64,000 nt of DNA, taken from positions 24,563 through 88,562 of the forward strand of contig CAZHLD010000007.1 of the NCBI GenBank assembly GCA_964533185.1, written 5' to 3'. Below are positions 24,669-32,760 of this stretch, in pieces. The notes under the pieces were generated by a model. The model was given only the letters and a program-made list of their open reading frames with translations, was not told the DNA's origin and did not search any database. The stretch is from CAZHLD01 sp964533185 (GTDB lineage: Bacteria > Acidobacteriota > Terriglobia > Acidiferrales > UBA7541). Made by a program: the position numbers and the translations under genes. Position 1 is the stretch's first letter; each line of letters opens with the position of its first letter.

Positions 24669-25651
24669 TAGCTATCGCGGTCGAGGATGAAGTCGGGGAT
24701 GGAGTGGAGGGCGCGGGCGAAGTCGGAGTTGCCCAAGCCATTGAGGCAGGCTTTGGCGCGGGCAGCGTAGTCGTGGGCAAGGAGGCGGGCGCGGTCGAGG
24801 GCGCCGGAATTGCGAACCAGGGCGGTGATCTGGTCGGGGCGGACGCTCTGGAAACCTTTCTCCTCGAGGACGGTGGCCACCAAGCGACGGCCGGACAAGT
24901 CGCCATTCTCCATGGCGTAGATGAGCGGCAGGGTAACCTTCCCTTCCTTTAGGTCGCTCAAGACCGGCTTGCCGAGCTGTTCGGGCGAAGCGGTGAAATC
25001 GAGCAGATCGTCCACTAGCTGAAAGGCGAGGCCGGAGTAACGGCCGTAGTCGGCGAGAGCCTGTTCGGCGACCTCGGACTTGCGGCCGAGCACTGCGCCT
25101 AGGCGGGCACAGCCGCTGAAGAGACAGGCGGTCTTGCGATAGGAAAGGGCCAGCGCATCGCCTTCGGAGAGGTCCATGCGGCCGATCTTGGTGAGCTGGA
25201 GGAGCTCGCCTTCGACCATGTTCTGGGTGAGGTCGATGAGGATGTCGAGGATTTTGAAGTTGCGCTCGCGCAGGGCCATCTGGAACGACTGCATGTAGAG
25301 CCAGTCGCCGGCAAGGACGCTCATGTGGTTGCCCCAGCGGGAGTTGGCCGAGGGGCGGCCGCGGCGGGTGTCGGCGCCGTCGATGACGTCGTCGTGGATA
25401 AGGGTGGCGCTGTGAATTAGCTCGACGACGGCGGCTAGGCGGATGGCGCTGGGGCCGCGATAGCCGCAGTAGCCGGCAGAGAGCAGGAGCACTGCGGGGC
25501 GGAGACGCTTGCCGCCGCCGGTCAGAAGGTAGCTGGTGATTTCGGCCACCGGCTCGATGGCCGAGCCGTTTTGGGCGGCAATCTCCTTTTCGACGAGGGC
25601 GAGATCGTCGCGGACGAGATCGAAGAGTTCTTTGACAGCTAGAAGGGTGAT
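24668..25651 (-). CDS. Polyprenyl (octaprenyl-type) diphosphate synthase
   Basis: A trans-isoprenyl diphosphate synthase that builds the side chain of quinones or a carrier. The first aspartate-rich motif is IHDDVIDGADTRRGRPSAN (DDxxD-type: DDVID) and the second is QLVDDLLDF. GGGKRLRPAVLLLSA marks the isopentenyl-PP site. The shortest canonical start (GTG, 25549) would cut the conserved first helix. Upstream codons give VKELFDLVRDDLALVEKEIA, which matches the family N-terminus, yet there is no ATG/GTG/TTG before the stop at 25663. An ATC codon at 25651, with a GGGGGA ribosome-like site 5 bases before it, would give 327 residues, the normal length. The start is therefore uncertain. Confidence 0.85.
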   Translation of the reverse strand: MTLLAVKELFDLVRDDLALVEKEIAAQNGSAIEPVAEITSYLLTGGGKRLRPAVLLLSAGYCGYRGPSAIRLAAVVELIHSATLIHDDVIDGADTRRGRPSANSRWGNHMSVLAGDWLYMQSFQMALRERNFKILDILIDLTQNMVEGELLQLTKIGRMDLSEGDALALSYRKTACLFSGCARLGAVLGRKSEVAEQALADYGRYSGLAFQLVDDLLDFTASPEQLGKPVLSDLKEGKVTLPLIYAMENGDLSGRRLVATVLEEKGFQSVRPDQITALVRNSGALDRARLLAHDYAARAKACLNGLGNSDFARALHSIPDFILDRDS

Positions 25652-25660
25652 GGCGTCCCC

Positions 25661-26467
25661 CTACGCCTGCGAACCGCGGCCCGGATTGGCACTGAGCCTG
25701 AAGAAGCGACGGAAATTTTCCGCGGTGGCGGCGGCGATCTCAGCCGAAGTGGATTTTCTCACACTTGCGAGGGTCTTTGCTACCTCGGCGACCCAGGCGG
25801 GCTCGTTGCGCTTGCCGCGGTAGGGCTGAGGGGCGAGGAAGGGCGCATCGGTCTCAATTAGCAGGTTTCCCAGAGGGAGCGCGGCGGCAACGTCGCGGAG
25901 GGGCTGCGATTTGGGGTAGGTGCAGTTGCCGGCGAAGGAGATGAGGAAACCCATGTCGAGCCCACGGCGGGCTTCGTCAAGCGTGCCGGTGAAACAATGG
26001 AAGATTCCGCCGAGACCTGACGAGCGCCAGGCGTCTTCGAGAATGGTGAGGCAGTCGGGCCAGGCGTCGCGGCAATGGATGATGATGGGCTTGCGAGCGG
26101 TGCGGGCCTGGTCGAGTTGACGACGGAAGACTTGCTGCTGGACGTCGCGCGGAGAATGATCGTAGAAATAATCGAGGCCGACTTCGCCCCAGGCGATTAC
26201 TTTAGGATGCTGGGCGAGACGGTCGAGATCGGCGAAATGGGCGTCGGTGGCGAGGCGGGCCTCGTGGGGATGGATGCCGACGGTGGCGAAGATCCAATCG
26301 TGGGATTCGGCAAAGGGGAGAGCGGCGTCGAGTTTTTCGGGGCCGGTGCCGGAGCCAATGGCGAGAATCGTGGAGACGCCGGCAGACTGAGCGCGAGAGA
26401 GCACTTCTTCGCGGTCGGAATCAAACTGCGAGAAGTCCAGATGCGCGTGAGAATCAATGAGGTCCAT
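25661..26467 (-). CDS. tatD: TatD-family metal-dependent hydrolase
   Basis: A 268-residue TIM-barrel hydrolase (TatD/YcfH type), described in other bacteria as a 3'-5' DNase or RNase. Metal ligands are IDSHAHLDFSQF (HxH), GEVGLDYFYDHS (Glu), IIIHCRDAW (His), IFHCFTG (His) and IETDAPFLAPQPYRGKRNEP (Asp). The ATG at 26467 begins exactly at the conserved DLIDSHAHLD; the frame extends 12 codons upstream but without family residues. It lies between metG and the prenyl synthase gene and probably forms one transcript with the latter (10-bp spacing or less). Confidence 0.9.
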   Translation of the reverse strand: MDLIDSHAHLDFSQFDSDREEVLSRAQSAGVSTILAIGSGTGPEKLDAALPFAESHDWIFATVGIHPHEARLATDAHFADLDRLAQHPKVIAWGEVGLDYFYDHSPRDVQQQVFRRQLDQARTARKPIIIHCRDAWPDCLTILEDAWRSSGLGGIFHCFTGTLDEARRGLDMGFLISFAGNCTYPKSQPLRDVAAALPLGNLLIETDAPFLAPQPYRGKRNEPAWVAEVAKTLASVRKSTSAEIAAATAENFRRFFRLSANPGRGSQA

Positions 26468-26482
26468 GATCGCTTTTGAAGA

Positions 26483-26524
26483 GGGATTCTTCGCCCCGAC
26501 CAAAACCGTCGGGGCTCAGAATGA
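26483..26524. repeat. Intergenic inverted repeat between metG and tatD
   Basis: Stem CCCCGAC / GTCGGGG (26494-26500 and 26508-26514) with a CAAAACC loop. It is extended by ATTCTTCG and CTCAGAAT arms. It fills most of the 60-bp spacer. The GGATTCTTCG...AGAATGACA frame looks like a dispersed repeat of a second type. It could also form a hairpin in the metG-tatD readthrough transcript. Confidence 0.5.
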
Positions 26525-26527
26525 CAC

Positions 26528-28486
26528 CTATTTTAGTCTTGAGCCGATGGGGACGTCCTCGAGAAAGCCGGCGAGGACGGGTTTGCCTTCGGGCGGAACG
26601 CTGGCCGCGACGATCATGCCGTTGGATTCGACGCCGCGCAGCTTGCGAGGCTGGAGGTTGACGACGACCACAACCTTGCGGCCGACGAGCGATTCGGGCT
26701 GATAGACCTCAGCAATGCCGGCGACGATCTGGCGGACTTCGGTGCCGATGTCGACCATGAGCTTGAGAAGTTTATCGGCGCCGGCGACTCGCTCGGCGGA
26801 CTTGACCTGGCCGACGCGCATTTCGACCTTGGCAAAGTCGTCGATGGTGATGTGCGCTGGGGCGGCGGCGGGAGCAGAAGCGGCGGCGGCAGCGGTCGGA
26901 GCGGGTGGCTGGCGAAGTTCGTTTTCCATGGCTTCGATCCTTTCGATGGTTTCGTCTTTCTGGACGCGCGGGAAGATGGCTTCGAACTTGCCGATGGCTG
27001 AGCCGGGTTTGAGTTGACCCCAGGCGAGCTGGTCAATTGATTGCTGCTCGATCCTGCCCGGCAGCCCTAACTGCTCCCAGATTCTCTGCGTGGCGTGCGG
27101 GATCACCGGATGGGCCAGCACGGCGACGATTCGCAGCCCCTCTGCTGCCGCGTAGAGCACGTGGCCAAGGCGTTCCTTCTGGGCAGGGTCTTCGGCCAGT
27201 ACCCAGGGCTTTTCGTTGGTGAGGTACTTGTCCACTTCGGCGACGACCGCCCAAATGGTTTCGAGAGCGCGCGAGAAGGCGAATTGATCGTAGAGCTCGG
27301 GTGCCTGACCAAGAGCGGCCCTGGCGGTCGTTGTGACCGCGGCATCGCTTCCCGCCATGCCTGCGCTCGAGGGAGGAGGTATTTTGCCGTCACAATACTT
27401 CTCGATCATGGTGAGGGTGCGGGAGGCGAGGTTGCCGAGGCCATTGGCGAGGTCGGAGTTGTAGCGGGTGATGAGGGCGTCGCGGCTGAAGTTGCCGTCC
27501 TGGCCGAAGACCATTTCGCGCAGACAGAAATAGCGCAAGGCGTCGGCGCCGAGGACGCGAGCGATGGGCTGCGGGAGCTGGATGTTGCCGCGCGACTTGC
27601 TCATCTTTTCGCCTTCGAAGACCCACCAGCCGTGGGCGAAGACCTGCCTGGGGAGGGGCTCGCCAGCGGCCATCAAGAAAGCGGGCCAGTACACGGCGTG
27701 GAAGCGGAGAATTTCCTTGCCGATCAGGTGGAGGTCGGCGGGCCAGAACTTTTCCCACTGAGCGTGGTCATCGCCATAGCCGACGCCGGTCATGTAGCTG
27801 GTGAGGGCGTCGCCCCAGACGTAGAAGACGTGCTGCTCGTCGCCGGGCCAGGGGATGCCCCACTTGAGCGTGGTGCGGCTGACGGAGAGGTCGCGCAGGC
27901 CGCCTTCGACAAAGCGGATGACTTCGTTGCGACGCGCTTCGGGCTGGACGAATTCGGGATGCTGGCGGTAGTGCTCGAGAAGGCGGTTCTGGAATTCGCC
28001 GAGCTTGAAGAAGTAGTTTTCTTCGCGGATGCGCTCGGTGGGGCGGCCGCATTCGGGGCAGGGCGCGGAGGGCGTGGGGTCGTCCACGTACAGCTCGTCG
28101 AAGACGCAGTACTGGCCTTCGTAGTGACCCTTGTGGATGTAGCCGGCGTCGGCGATCTTGCGGAAGAGGCGCTGGACGGCGCGGGCGTGGCGAAGCTCGG
28201 TGGTGCGGACGAAGCAATCGAAGCGCAGACCCAGATCCTCCCAGAGGCGGCGGTATTCGGCGGAGATGCGATCGGTGAACTCCTGCGGAGGAAGACCCGC
28301 GGCGCGGGCGGAACGCTCGACCTTCTGGCCGTGCTCGTCGGTGCCGGTGAGGAAGACGACTTCGAAGCCGCGCATACGCTTATAACGGGCGATGGTGTCG
28401 GCGATGATGGTCGTATAGGTGTGGCCCAGGTGCGGGCGGGCGTTGACGTAATAGATGGGCGTGGTGAGGTAGAACTTGGGCTTCAT
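26528..28486 (-). CDS. metG: Methionyl-tRNA synthetase
   Basis: A 652-residue class I synthetase. The N-terminal catalytic core has YVNARPHLGHTYTTI (HIGH-like HLGH), a zinc cluster region (CPECGRPTE), and the KMSKS loop EKMSKSRGN. The anticodon-binding helical domain follows. The C-terminal 110 residues form the EMAP/Trbp-like tRNA-binding domain (ITIDDFAKVEMRVGQV, then VVVVNLQPRKLRGVESNGM). An Ala/Pro-rich linker (APTAAAAASAPAAAPAH) joins the two parts. The ATG overlaps the stop of the sirtuin gene by 4 bp, so the two are co-translated. Confidence 0.95.
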   Translation of the reverse strand: MKPKFYLTTPIYYVNARPHLGHTYTTIIADTIARYKRMRGFEVVFLTGTDEHGQKVERSARAAGLPPQEFTDRISAEYRRLWEDLGLRFDCFVRTTELRHARAVQRLFRKIADAGYIHKGHYEGQYCVFDELYVDDPTPSAPCPECGRPTERIREENYFFKLGEFQNRLLEHYRQHPEFVQPEARRNEVIRFVEGGLRDLSVSRTTLKWGIPWPGDEQHVFYVWGDALTSYMTGVGYGDDHAQWEKFWPADLHLIGKEILRFHAVYWPAFLMAAGEPLPRQVFAHGWWVFEGEKMSKSRGNIQLPQPIARVLGADALRYFCLREMVFGQDGNFSRDALITRYNSDLANGLGNLASRTLTMIEKYCDGKIPPPSSAGMAGSDAAVTTTARAALGQAPELYDQFAFSRALETIWAVVAEVDKYLTNEKPWVLAEDPAQKERLGHVLYAAAEGLRIVAVLAHPVIPHATQRIWEQLGLPGRIEQQSIDQLAWGQLKPGSAIGKFEAIFPRVQKDETIERIEAMENELRQPPAPTAAAAASAPAAAPAHITIDDFAKVEMRVGQVKSAERVAGADKLLKLMVDIGTEVRQIVAGIAEVYQPESLVGRKVVVVVNLQPRKLRGVESNGMIVAASVPPEGKPVLAGFLEDVPIGSRLK

Positions 28487-29283
28487 GGCGCGCTCCCGAG
28501 GGCGCGGCGGACGATTTCAGGGAGGAGCTCGCCGGTCTTGCCGCGGAGGGAGAGGTGCGCGACGCCCGAGAGCTCGGTAAGCTCGAGGTTGATTTCGATG
28601 ACGCGGGCGCCGTGCTCGAGCGCGACGCGCGGTAGTGCCGCCGCGGGATAGACCACCGAAGAAGTGCCGAGGACGAGAACCAAGTCGGCGCGGGCGGCAG
28701 CGTCGAATGCAGCGCGAAGAGTTTCTTCAGAGAGCGATTCGCCAAACCAGACGACAGCGGGGCGAAGCATGCCGCCACATGGGCAGTAGGGCGGAAGCGG
28801 CTCGATGGGTACGCGCGTGTCGCGCTCTTCCCTGCCGCAATCGAGGCAACGGACCTTCCAAAGATCGCCGTGGAGCTTGAGGATTCGGCGGCTGCCGGCC
28901 TGCTCGTGGAGGCCGTCCACGTTCTGCGAGACCAGACAGAACTCGGACTTGGCGCGCTCGAGCTCGACCAGCGCGTGATGGCCCGGGTTTGGCGAGCAGC
29001 CGGCGTGGCCCGAGCGGCGCCAGTCGTACCACTCCCAGACGGTTTTGGGGTCGGCGGCGAAGGCTTCCGGAGTGGCCAGCGTCTCCGGGCGGCGGTTGCG
29101 CCAGAGGCCGACGGGGCCACGAAAAGTGGGCAGCCCGCTCTCGGCCGAGACCCCGGCGCCAGTGAGCGCAACGACAGACTGCGCCGCAGCCAGCCACTCG
29201 GCAGCCTGTGCGACGGCATCCAGTTCAGAAGTGTGTGTGTGGCTCAAACGAGTGATATTAGGCGCGAGGGGAGAGAGTGTCAA
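28483..29283 (-). CDS. cobB: NAD-dependent protein deacylase, sirtuin class III type
   Basis: A 266-residue Sir2 protein. Motifs are ALTGAGVSAESGLPTFRG, SQNVDGLHEQAG, catalytic His in KLHGDLW, and a zinc site made of CLDC and CPCGG. The stretch WEWYDWRRSG contains the Tyr-x-x-Arg pair that in CobB/SIRT5-type enzymes recognises the carboxylate of succinyl- or malonyl-lysine, so desuccinylation is likely beside deacetylation. A start about 25 codons downstream is possible because the first residues are poorly conserved. It is coupled to metG by an ATGA overlap. Regulation of synthetase acylation is a tempting inference without support here. Confidence 0.9.
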   Translation of the reverse strand: MTLSPLAPNITRLSHTHTSELDAVAQAAEWLAAAQSVVALTGAGVSAESGLPTFRGPVGLWRNRRPETLATPEAFAADPKTVWEWYDWRRSGHAGCSPNPGHHALVELERAKSEFCLVSQNVDGLHEQAGSRRILKLHGDLWKVRCLDCGREERDTRVPIEPLPPYCPCGGMLRPAVVWFGESLSEETLRAAFDAAARADLVLVLGTSSVVYPAAALPRVALEHGARVIEINLELTELSGVAHLSLRGKTGELLPEIVRRALGSAP

Positions 29284-29305
29284 ATGAAGCGGAAGCGTAC
29301 CAAAT

Positions 29306-29329
29306 GGGCCGACTGAAGTCGGCCCCTAC
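29306..29329. repeat. REP-like hairpin upstream of argS
   Basis: Perfect stem GGGCCGAC / GTCGGCCC with a TGAA loop, followed by CTAC (GTAG on the minus strand). It has the same architecture as the 14089 and 24646 copies but a different stem sequence. It sits between the divergent sirtuin and argS genes, just before a TATAAT box at 29350-29355. Confidence 0.65.
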
Positions 29330-29384
29330 AATGCGGACGAGGATTCACCTATAATCGGGTGATTTTCGGCGGGTGAGGAGGAGC

Positions 29385-31388
29385 GTGTATCACGTTGTCG
29401 AAGAGCGGGTGAAGACGGCGCTGCGAGAGTTTATCGCGCGGAAGTACGGCGCGGAAGTGACCGTGGTGACGGAGCGGCCGCCGCGGCTGGAAATGGGCGA
29501 AGTGGCGTCGCCGGTGTGCTTCGAGCTGGCGAAGAGGCTGAAGCGCGCGCCGAGGCAGATCGCGCAGGAGATTGCCGCGGAGATTGGCGTGGTCGAGGGA
29601 GTGGCGCGGTGGGAGGTGGCCGGCGGGGGGTACGTGAATGCGTTCCTCGACCGGGGAGCGTTCTTCCATGCCGCGTTTACGGGGATGATGGCGGAAAAGG
29701 CCAAGCCAGCGTCGGGCGCGGCGAAGACCGTGGTCGAGCACACAAACATCAACCCGAACAAGGCGGCCCACATCGGTCACCTACGAAATGCGGCGCTGGG
29801 GGACACGTTCATACGGCTGCTGCGGGCGTCGGGCGAGCGCGTGGAGGTGCAGAACTACATTGACAACACCGGCGTACAAGTGGCGGACGTGGTAGTGGGA
29901 TTTCTGCACATGGAGAAGAAATCGCCTCGCGAGGTTGGGGCGATGGTTGCGGGGCCGAGATTTGACTACGCCTGTTGGGACCTGTATGTACGGGTGACAC
30001 AGTTCTACGAAGAAGATAAGACGCGCGAGGCGCTGCGCGGGGAGACGCTCAAGGCGATCGAAGAAGGGCATGGGGATGCGGCAGAGATTGCGGAGATTGT
30101 CTCGACGGCGATTGTGCGCTGCCACCTGCGGACGATGGCGCGGCTGGGCGTGCAGTACGATCTGCTGCCGCGGGAGAGCGAAATTCTGCGACTGCAGTTC
30201 TGGGACGCCGCGTTCGAGAGACTGAAGCAGACTGACGCGATTGAGCTGGCGACCGCAGGCAAAAACGCGGGTTGCTGGGTGATGCGGCTGTCCGCCACGG
30301 CGGACGCGAAAGACGCGGGCGATGGCGGCGAGAGCGAGGAGGCCGACGAACAGGACACGAAGATCATTGTGCGGTCGAATGGCACGGTGACGTACGTCGG
30401 GAAGGACATTGCCTACCAGATGTGGAAATTCGGCCTGCTGGGGAAGGATTTTCAGTACCGGCGCTTTGAGACGTATGGCGATGGGCAGGCGGTGTGGATG
30501 AGTGCGGCCGAAGGAGGCGAGAAGGGCGCGCCGGAGTTTGGACGCGCCGCACGCGTCTATAACGTGATTGACTCGCGGCAGGCATACTTGCAGAACGTGG
30601 TTGTAGCCGGGCTGCGCGCGCTGGGATACACGGAGCAGGCCGACCGGTCGGTGCATTTTTCGTACGAGATGGTGGCGCTCACGCCGCGGTGCGCGGAGGA
30701 GATGGGGTACACGCTGACGGCTGAGGATGCGAAGCGGCCGTACGTCGAGGTGAGCGGCAGAAAGGGCCTGGGCGTGAAGGCCGACGATCTGATGGACCGC
30801 CTCGAGGCCGCGTCGCGGGCCGAAGTGGACCAGCGTCACCCGCAGGTGTCGGAAGCCGACCGAGCGCGAATGGCTCATGCGATCGCCATTGGCGCGCTGC
30901 GGTATTTTCTCTTGCGGTTTGCGCGGAACACGGTGATCGCGTTTGACTTCAAGGACGCGCTGAGTTTTGAAGGGGAGACGGGGCCGTATTGCCAGTATGC
31001 GGTGGTGAGGGCGCGGAATATTTTCCGAAAGCTGGCGGAAAAGGAAGGCCACGAGAGAGCCATCCTGTTCGGGGGCTCGATGAGGACGGAGGAGTTGGAA
31101 TCTTTCCTGGCTGCGCCCGAGGGAAATGAGCTTTGGGAGATGGTGGTGCTGGCCGGGTCGCTGGGAGCAACGGTACGGGCGGCGCTGGGAGCGCAGGAGC
31201 CAGCGTTTGTGGCCAAGTATGCGTTTCAGTTGGCCCAGGCGTTCAACAATTTTTACCATAAGCATCACATCCTCTCGGAGGAGAATCCGGCGCGTAAGAC
31301 GTTTCTGCTGGTACTGAGCAAGCTGGTGGAAACGCAGTTGGTGCGGGCCCTGGAGCTCCTGGGGATTGAAGCGCCGGAAAAGATGTGA
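29385..31388 (+). CDS. argS: Arginyl-tRNA synthetase
   Basis: A 667-residue class I synthetase. The N-terminal Add-1 domain recognises the tRNA elbow. The core has NINPNKAAHIGHLRNAALGD with the HIGH motif and YIDNTGVQVADVV, and the C-terminal DALR anticodon domain includes QAFNNFYHKHHIL. ArgS proteins are usually 550-600 residues. The extra length includes an acidic insertion near residues 303-323 (DAGDGGESEEADEQD) in the middle of the catalytic domain. The GTG at 29385 was chosen because a GAGGAG ribosome site precedes it at normal distance; an in-frame GTG four codons upstream lies inside that site. Confidence 0.93.
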   Translation: MYHVVEERVKTALREFIARKYGAEVTVVTERPPRLEMGEVASPVCFELAKRLKRAPRQIAQEIAAEIGVVEGVARWEVAGGGYVNAFLDRGAFFHAAFTGMMAEKAKPASGAAKTVVEHTNINPNKAAHIGHLRNAALGDTFIRLLRASGERVEVQNYIDNTGVQVADVVVGFLHMEKKSPREVGAMVAGPRFDYACWDLYVRVTQFYEEDKTREALRGETLKAIEEGHGDAAEIAEIVSTAIVRCHLRTMARLGVQYDLLPRESEILRLQFWDAAFERLKQTDAIELATAGKNAGCWVMRLSATADAKDAGDGGESEEADEQDTKIIVRSNGTVTYVGKDIAYQMWKFGLLGKDFQYRRFETYGDGQAVWMSAAEGGEKGAPEFGRAARVYNVIDSRQAYLQNVVVAGLRALGYTEQADRSVHFSYEMVALTPRCAEEMGYTLTAEDAKRPYVEVSGRKGLGVKADDLMDRLEAASRAEVDQRHPQVSEADRARMAHAIAIGALRYFLLRFARNTVIAFDFKDALSFEGETGPYCQYAVVRARNIFRKLAEKEGHERAILFGGSMRTEELESFLAAPEGNELWEMVVLAGSLGATVRAALGAQEPAFVAKYAFQLAQAFNNFYHKHHILSEENPARKTFLLVLSKLVETQLVRALELLGIEAPEKM

Positions 31389-31422
31389 AGGACAGGGAAC
31401 AGGTGGCAGGTGACAATTGAAC

Positions 31423-31574
31423 GTGAGGCGGTGCAAGCCTCACACCTGCCTGGTTGCTGGAAACTCACCGCAGATAAACAAGAAAAGAGCCGGCGGGCCG
31501 CCGGCGCTACCCCGGCAGAAAACTGCCGGCAAGGGTGCCGGCGCAACGGTGGCGGGTACAGAGCCCGCCGCTAC
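31423..31574. repeat. Cluster of four hairpins, two with GCTAC ends
   Basis: The 182-bp spacer between argS and the TrkA-type gene holds four inverted repeats. They are GTGAGGC / GCCTCAC (31423-31443), GCCGGCG / CGCCGGC followed by GCTAC (31489-31510), CCGGCAG / CTGCCGG (31512-31529) and GGCGGG / CCCGCC followed by GCTAC (31551-31574). The CTA of the last one is the TAG stop codon of the minus-strand TrkA-type gene. Confidence 0.65.
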
Positions 31575-32722
31575 ATACCCAGAAGCAATTTGCGGATAGC
31601 GGGTTCGGCGGGGATTTTGACGAGGGCGAGGACGACGTCGCCGACCTGGAACTGAGTTTCGCCGCGGGGCACGACGGCCTCGCCATCGCGGAAGATGGTG
31701 ACGATATTGGCGGAGTGCGGGACTTCGAGTTCGCGGAGGTGGCGGCCGACGACGGGCGATTTGGCGTCGAGGCGATACTCCATGATTTCGAGCTGGCCGG
31801 CGTGGAGATTGAGGACCTGGCGAATGCGGCTGTGGGGCAGCTCGGACTGAATGACGCTGGTGATGATGGAGGTGGAACTGACAGTGATGTCCACGCCGAG
31901 CGTCTGCATGATGGCTTCGTTCTTGGGGTTTTTGACGCGGGCGATGGTCTTGGGGACGCCGAACTGCTGTTTGGCGAGCTGGCAGGCGATGAGATTGTCG
32001 TGGTCGTGATTGGTGACGGCGACGAAGACGTTGGCGCGGTTGGCGCCGGCCTGCTCAAGGACGGCGGTGGAGGAGCCGTCGCCCAGGATCACCGGACAAT
32101 CCACCTGATGGGAGACGAGCTCGAAGATTTCCTTGCTGGATTCGATGATGGTGACTTCGATGTTGTTTTCGAGCAGGGCGCGGGCGAGGAAGTAGCCGAC
32201 GCGTCCACCGCCGACGATGATGACGTACATCGGGCCGACGGGCTCGGCGCGGACGGGAGCTGAGGGAACTTCAGCCGCATGGCCGTGTGCGCGGCGCCAG
32301 ACCTCGCCGAATTCCTGCGGCGGGTTTTCAGCAAGCTGGCCGACGATGAATTCGGCGCCGGCAACGGTGAGGGCCATGGTCTCAATGCCAGCGGCGCGGT
32401 AGCTAGGCTCGCGGGCGGGATCGTAAACGACGGCCATGACCTTGGGGATGCGGAAAACCTGCCTGGCCACCTGGGCGACCATGAGGTTGGTGTTTTCGTC
32501 GCGGGAGAGGGCGAAGAGGGCGTCGGCGCCCTCGGCGCCGGCTTCGCGGAGTACGTCGGGATCGATGGCGTTGCCGATGACGGTCTTGAGGTTGGGATTG
32601 CGGTCGGCGCGCGCGAAGAGGTTGCGCTGCTTATCGATGACCACAACTTCGTGACCGGTGTTTTGCAGGGCGCGGACGACCTGCGTGCCGAGGCGTCCGA
32701 AACCGACGATGATGATGCGCAT
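31571..32722 (-). CDS. Double TrkA-type (RCK) nucleotide-binding protein
   Basis: A 383-residue protein made of two TrkA/RCK units in tandem. The first Rossmann domain starts at residue 2 with IIIVGFGRLGTQVVRAL and has the VVVIDKQ acidic end. After a linker (about 145-165, AEVPSAPVRAEPVG) the second starts with YVIIVGGGRVGYFLARALL and VTIIESS. A C-terminal RCK_C domain (about 300-380, with DAKSPVVGRHLRELEVP) ends the protein. Such proteins regulate Trk/Ktr potassium channels by binding NAD(H) or ATP. No channel subunit is adjacent. The two-in-one arrangement is like E. coli TrkA but shorter, with only one RCK_C. The stop codon lies inside a REP-like repeat. Confidence 0.8.
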   Translation of the reverse strand: MRIIIVGFGRLGTQVVRALQNTGHEVVVIDKQRNLFARADRNPNLKTVIGNAIDPDVLREAGAEGADALFALSRDENTNLMVAQVARQVFRIPKVMAVVYDPAREPSYRAAGIETMALTVAGAEFIVGQLAENPPQEFGEVWRRAHGHAAEVPSAPVRAEPVGPMYVIIVGGGRVGYFLARALLENNIEVTIIESSKEIFELVSHQVDCPVILGDGSSTAVLEQAGANRANVFVAVTNHDHDNLIACQLAKQQFGVPKTIARVKNPKNEAIMQTLGVDITVSSTSIITSVIQSELPHSRIRQVLNLHAGQLEIMEYRLDAKSPVVGRHLRELEVPHSANIVTIFRDGEAVVPRGETQFQVGDVVLALVKIPAEPAIRKLLLGM

Positions 32723-32760
32723 GTGGGTCGCTTCCTTTTCTTCTGCTCGTAAGCCTGGCG

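Noticed and set aside
29781..31436. Minus-strand frame of 551 codons over argS
   Set aside because: Antisense to an unmistakable synthetase; composition is typical of shadow frames.
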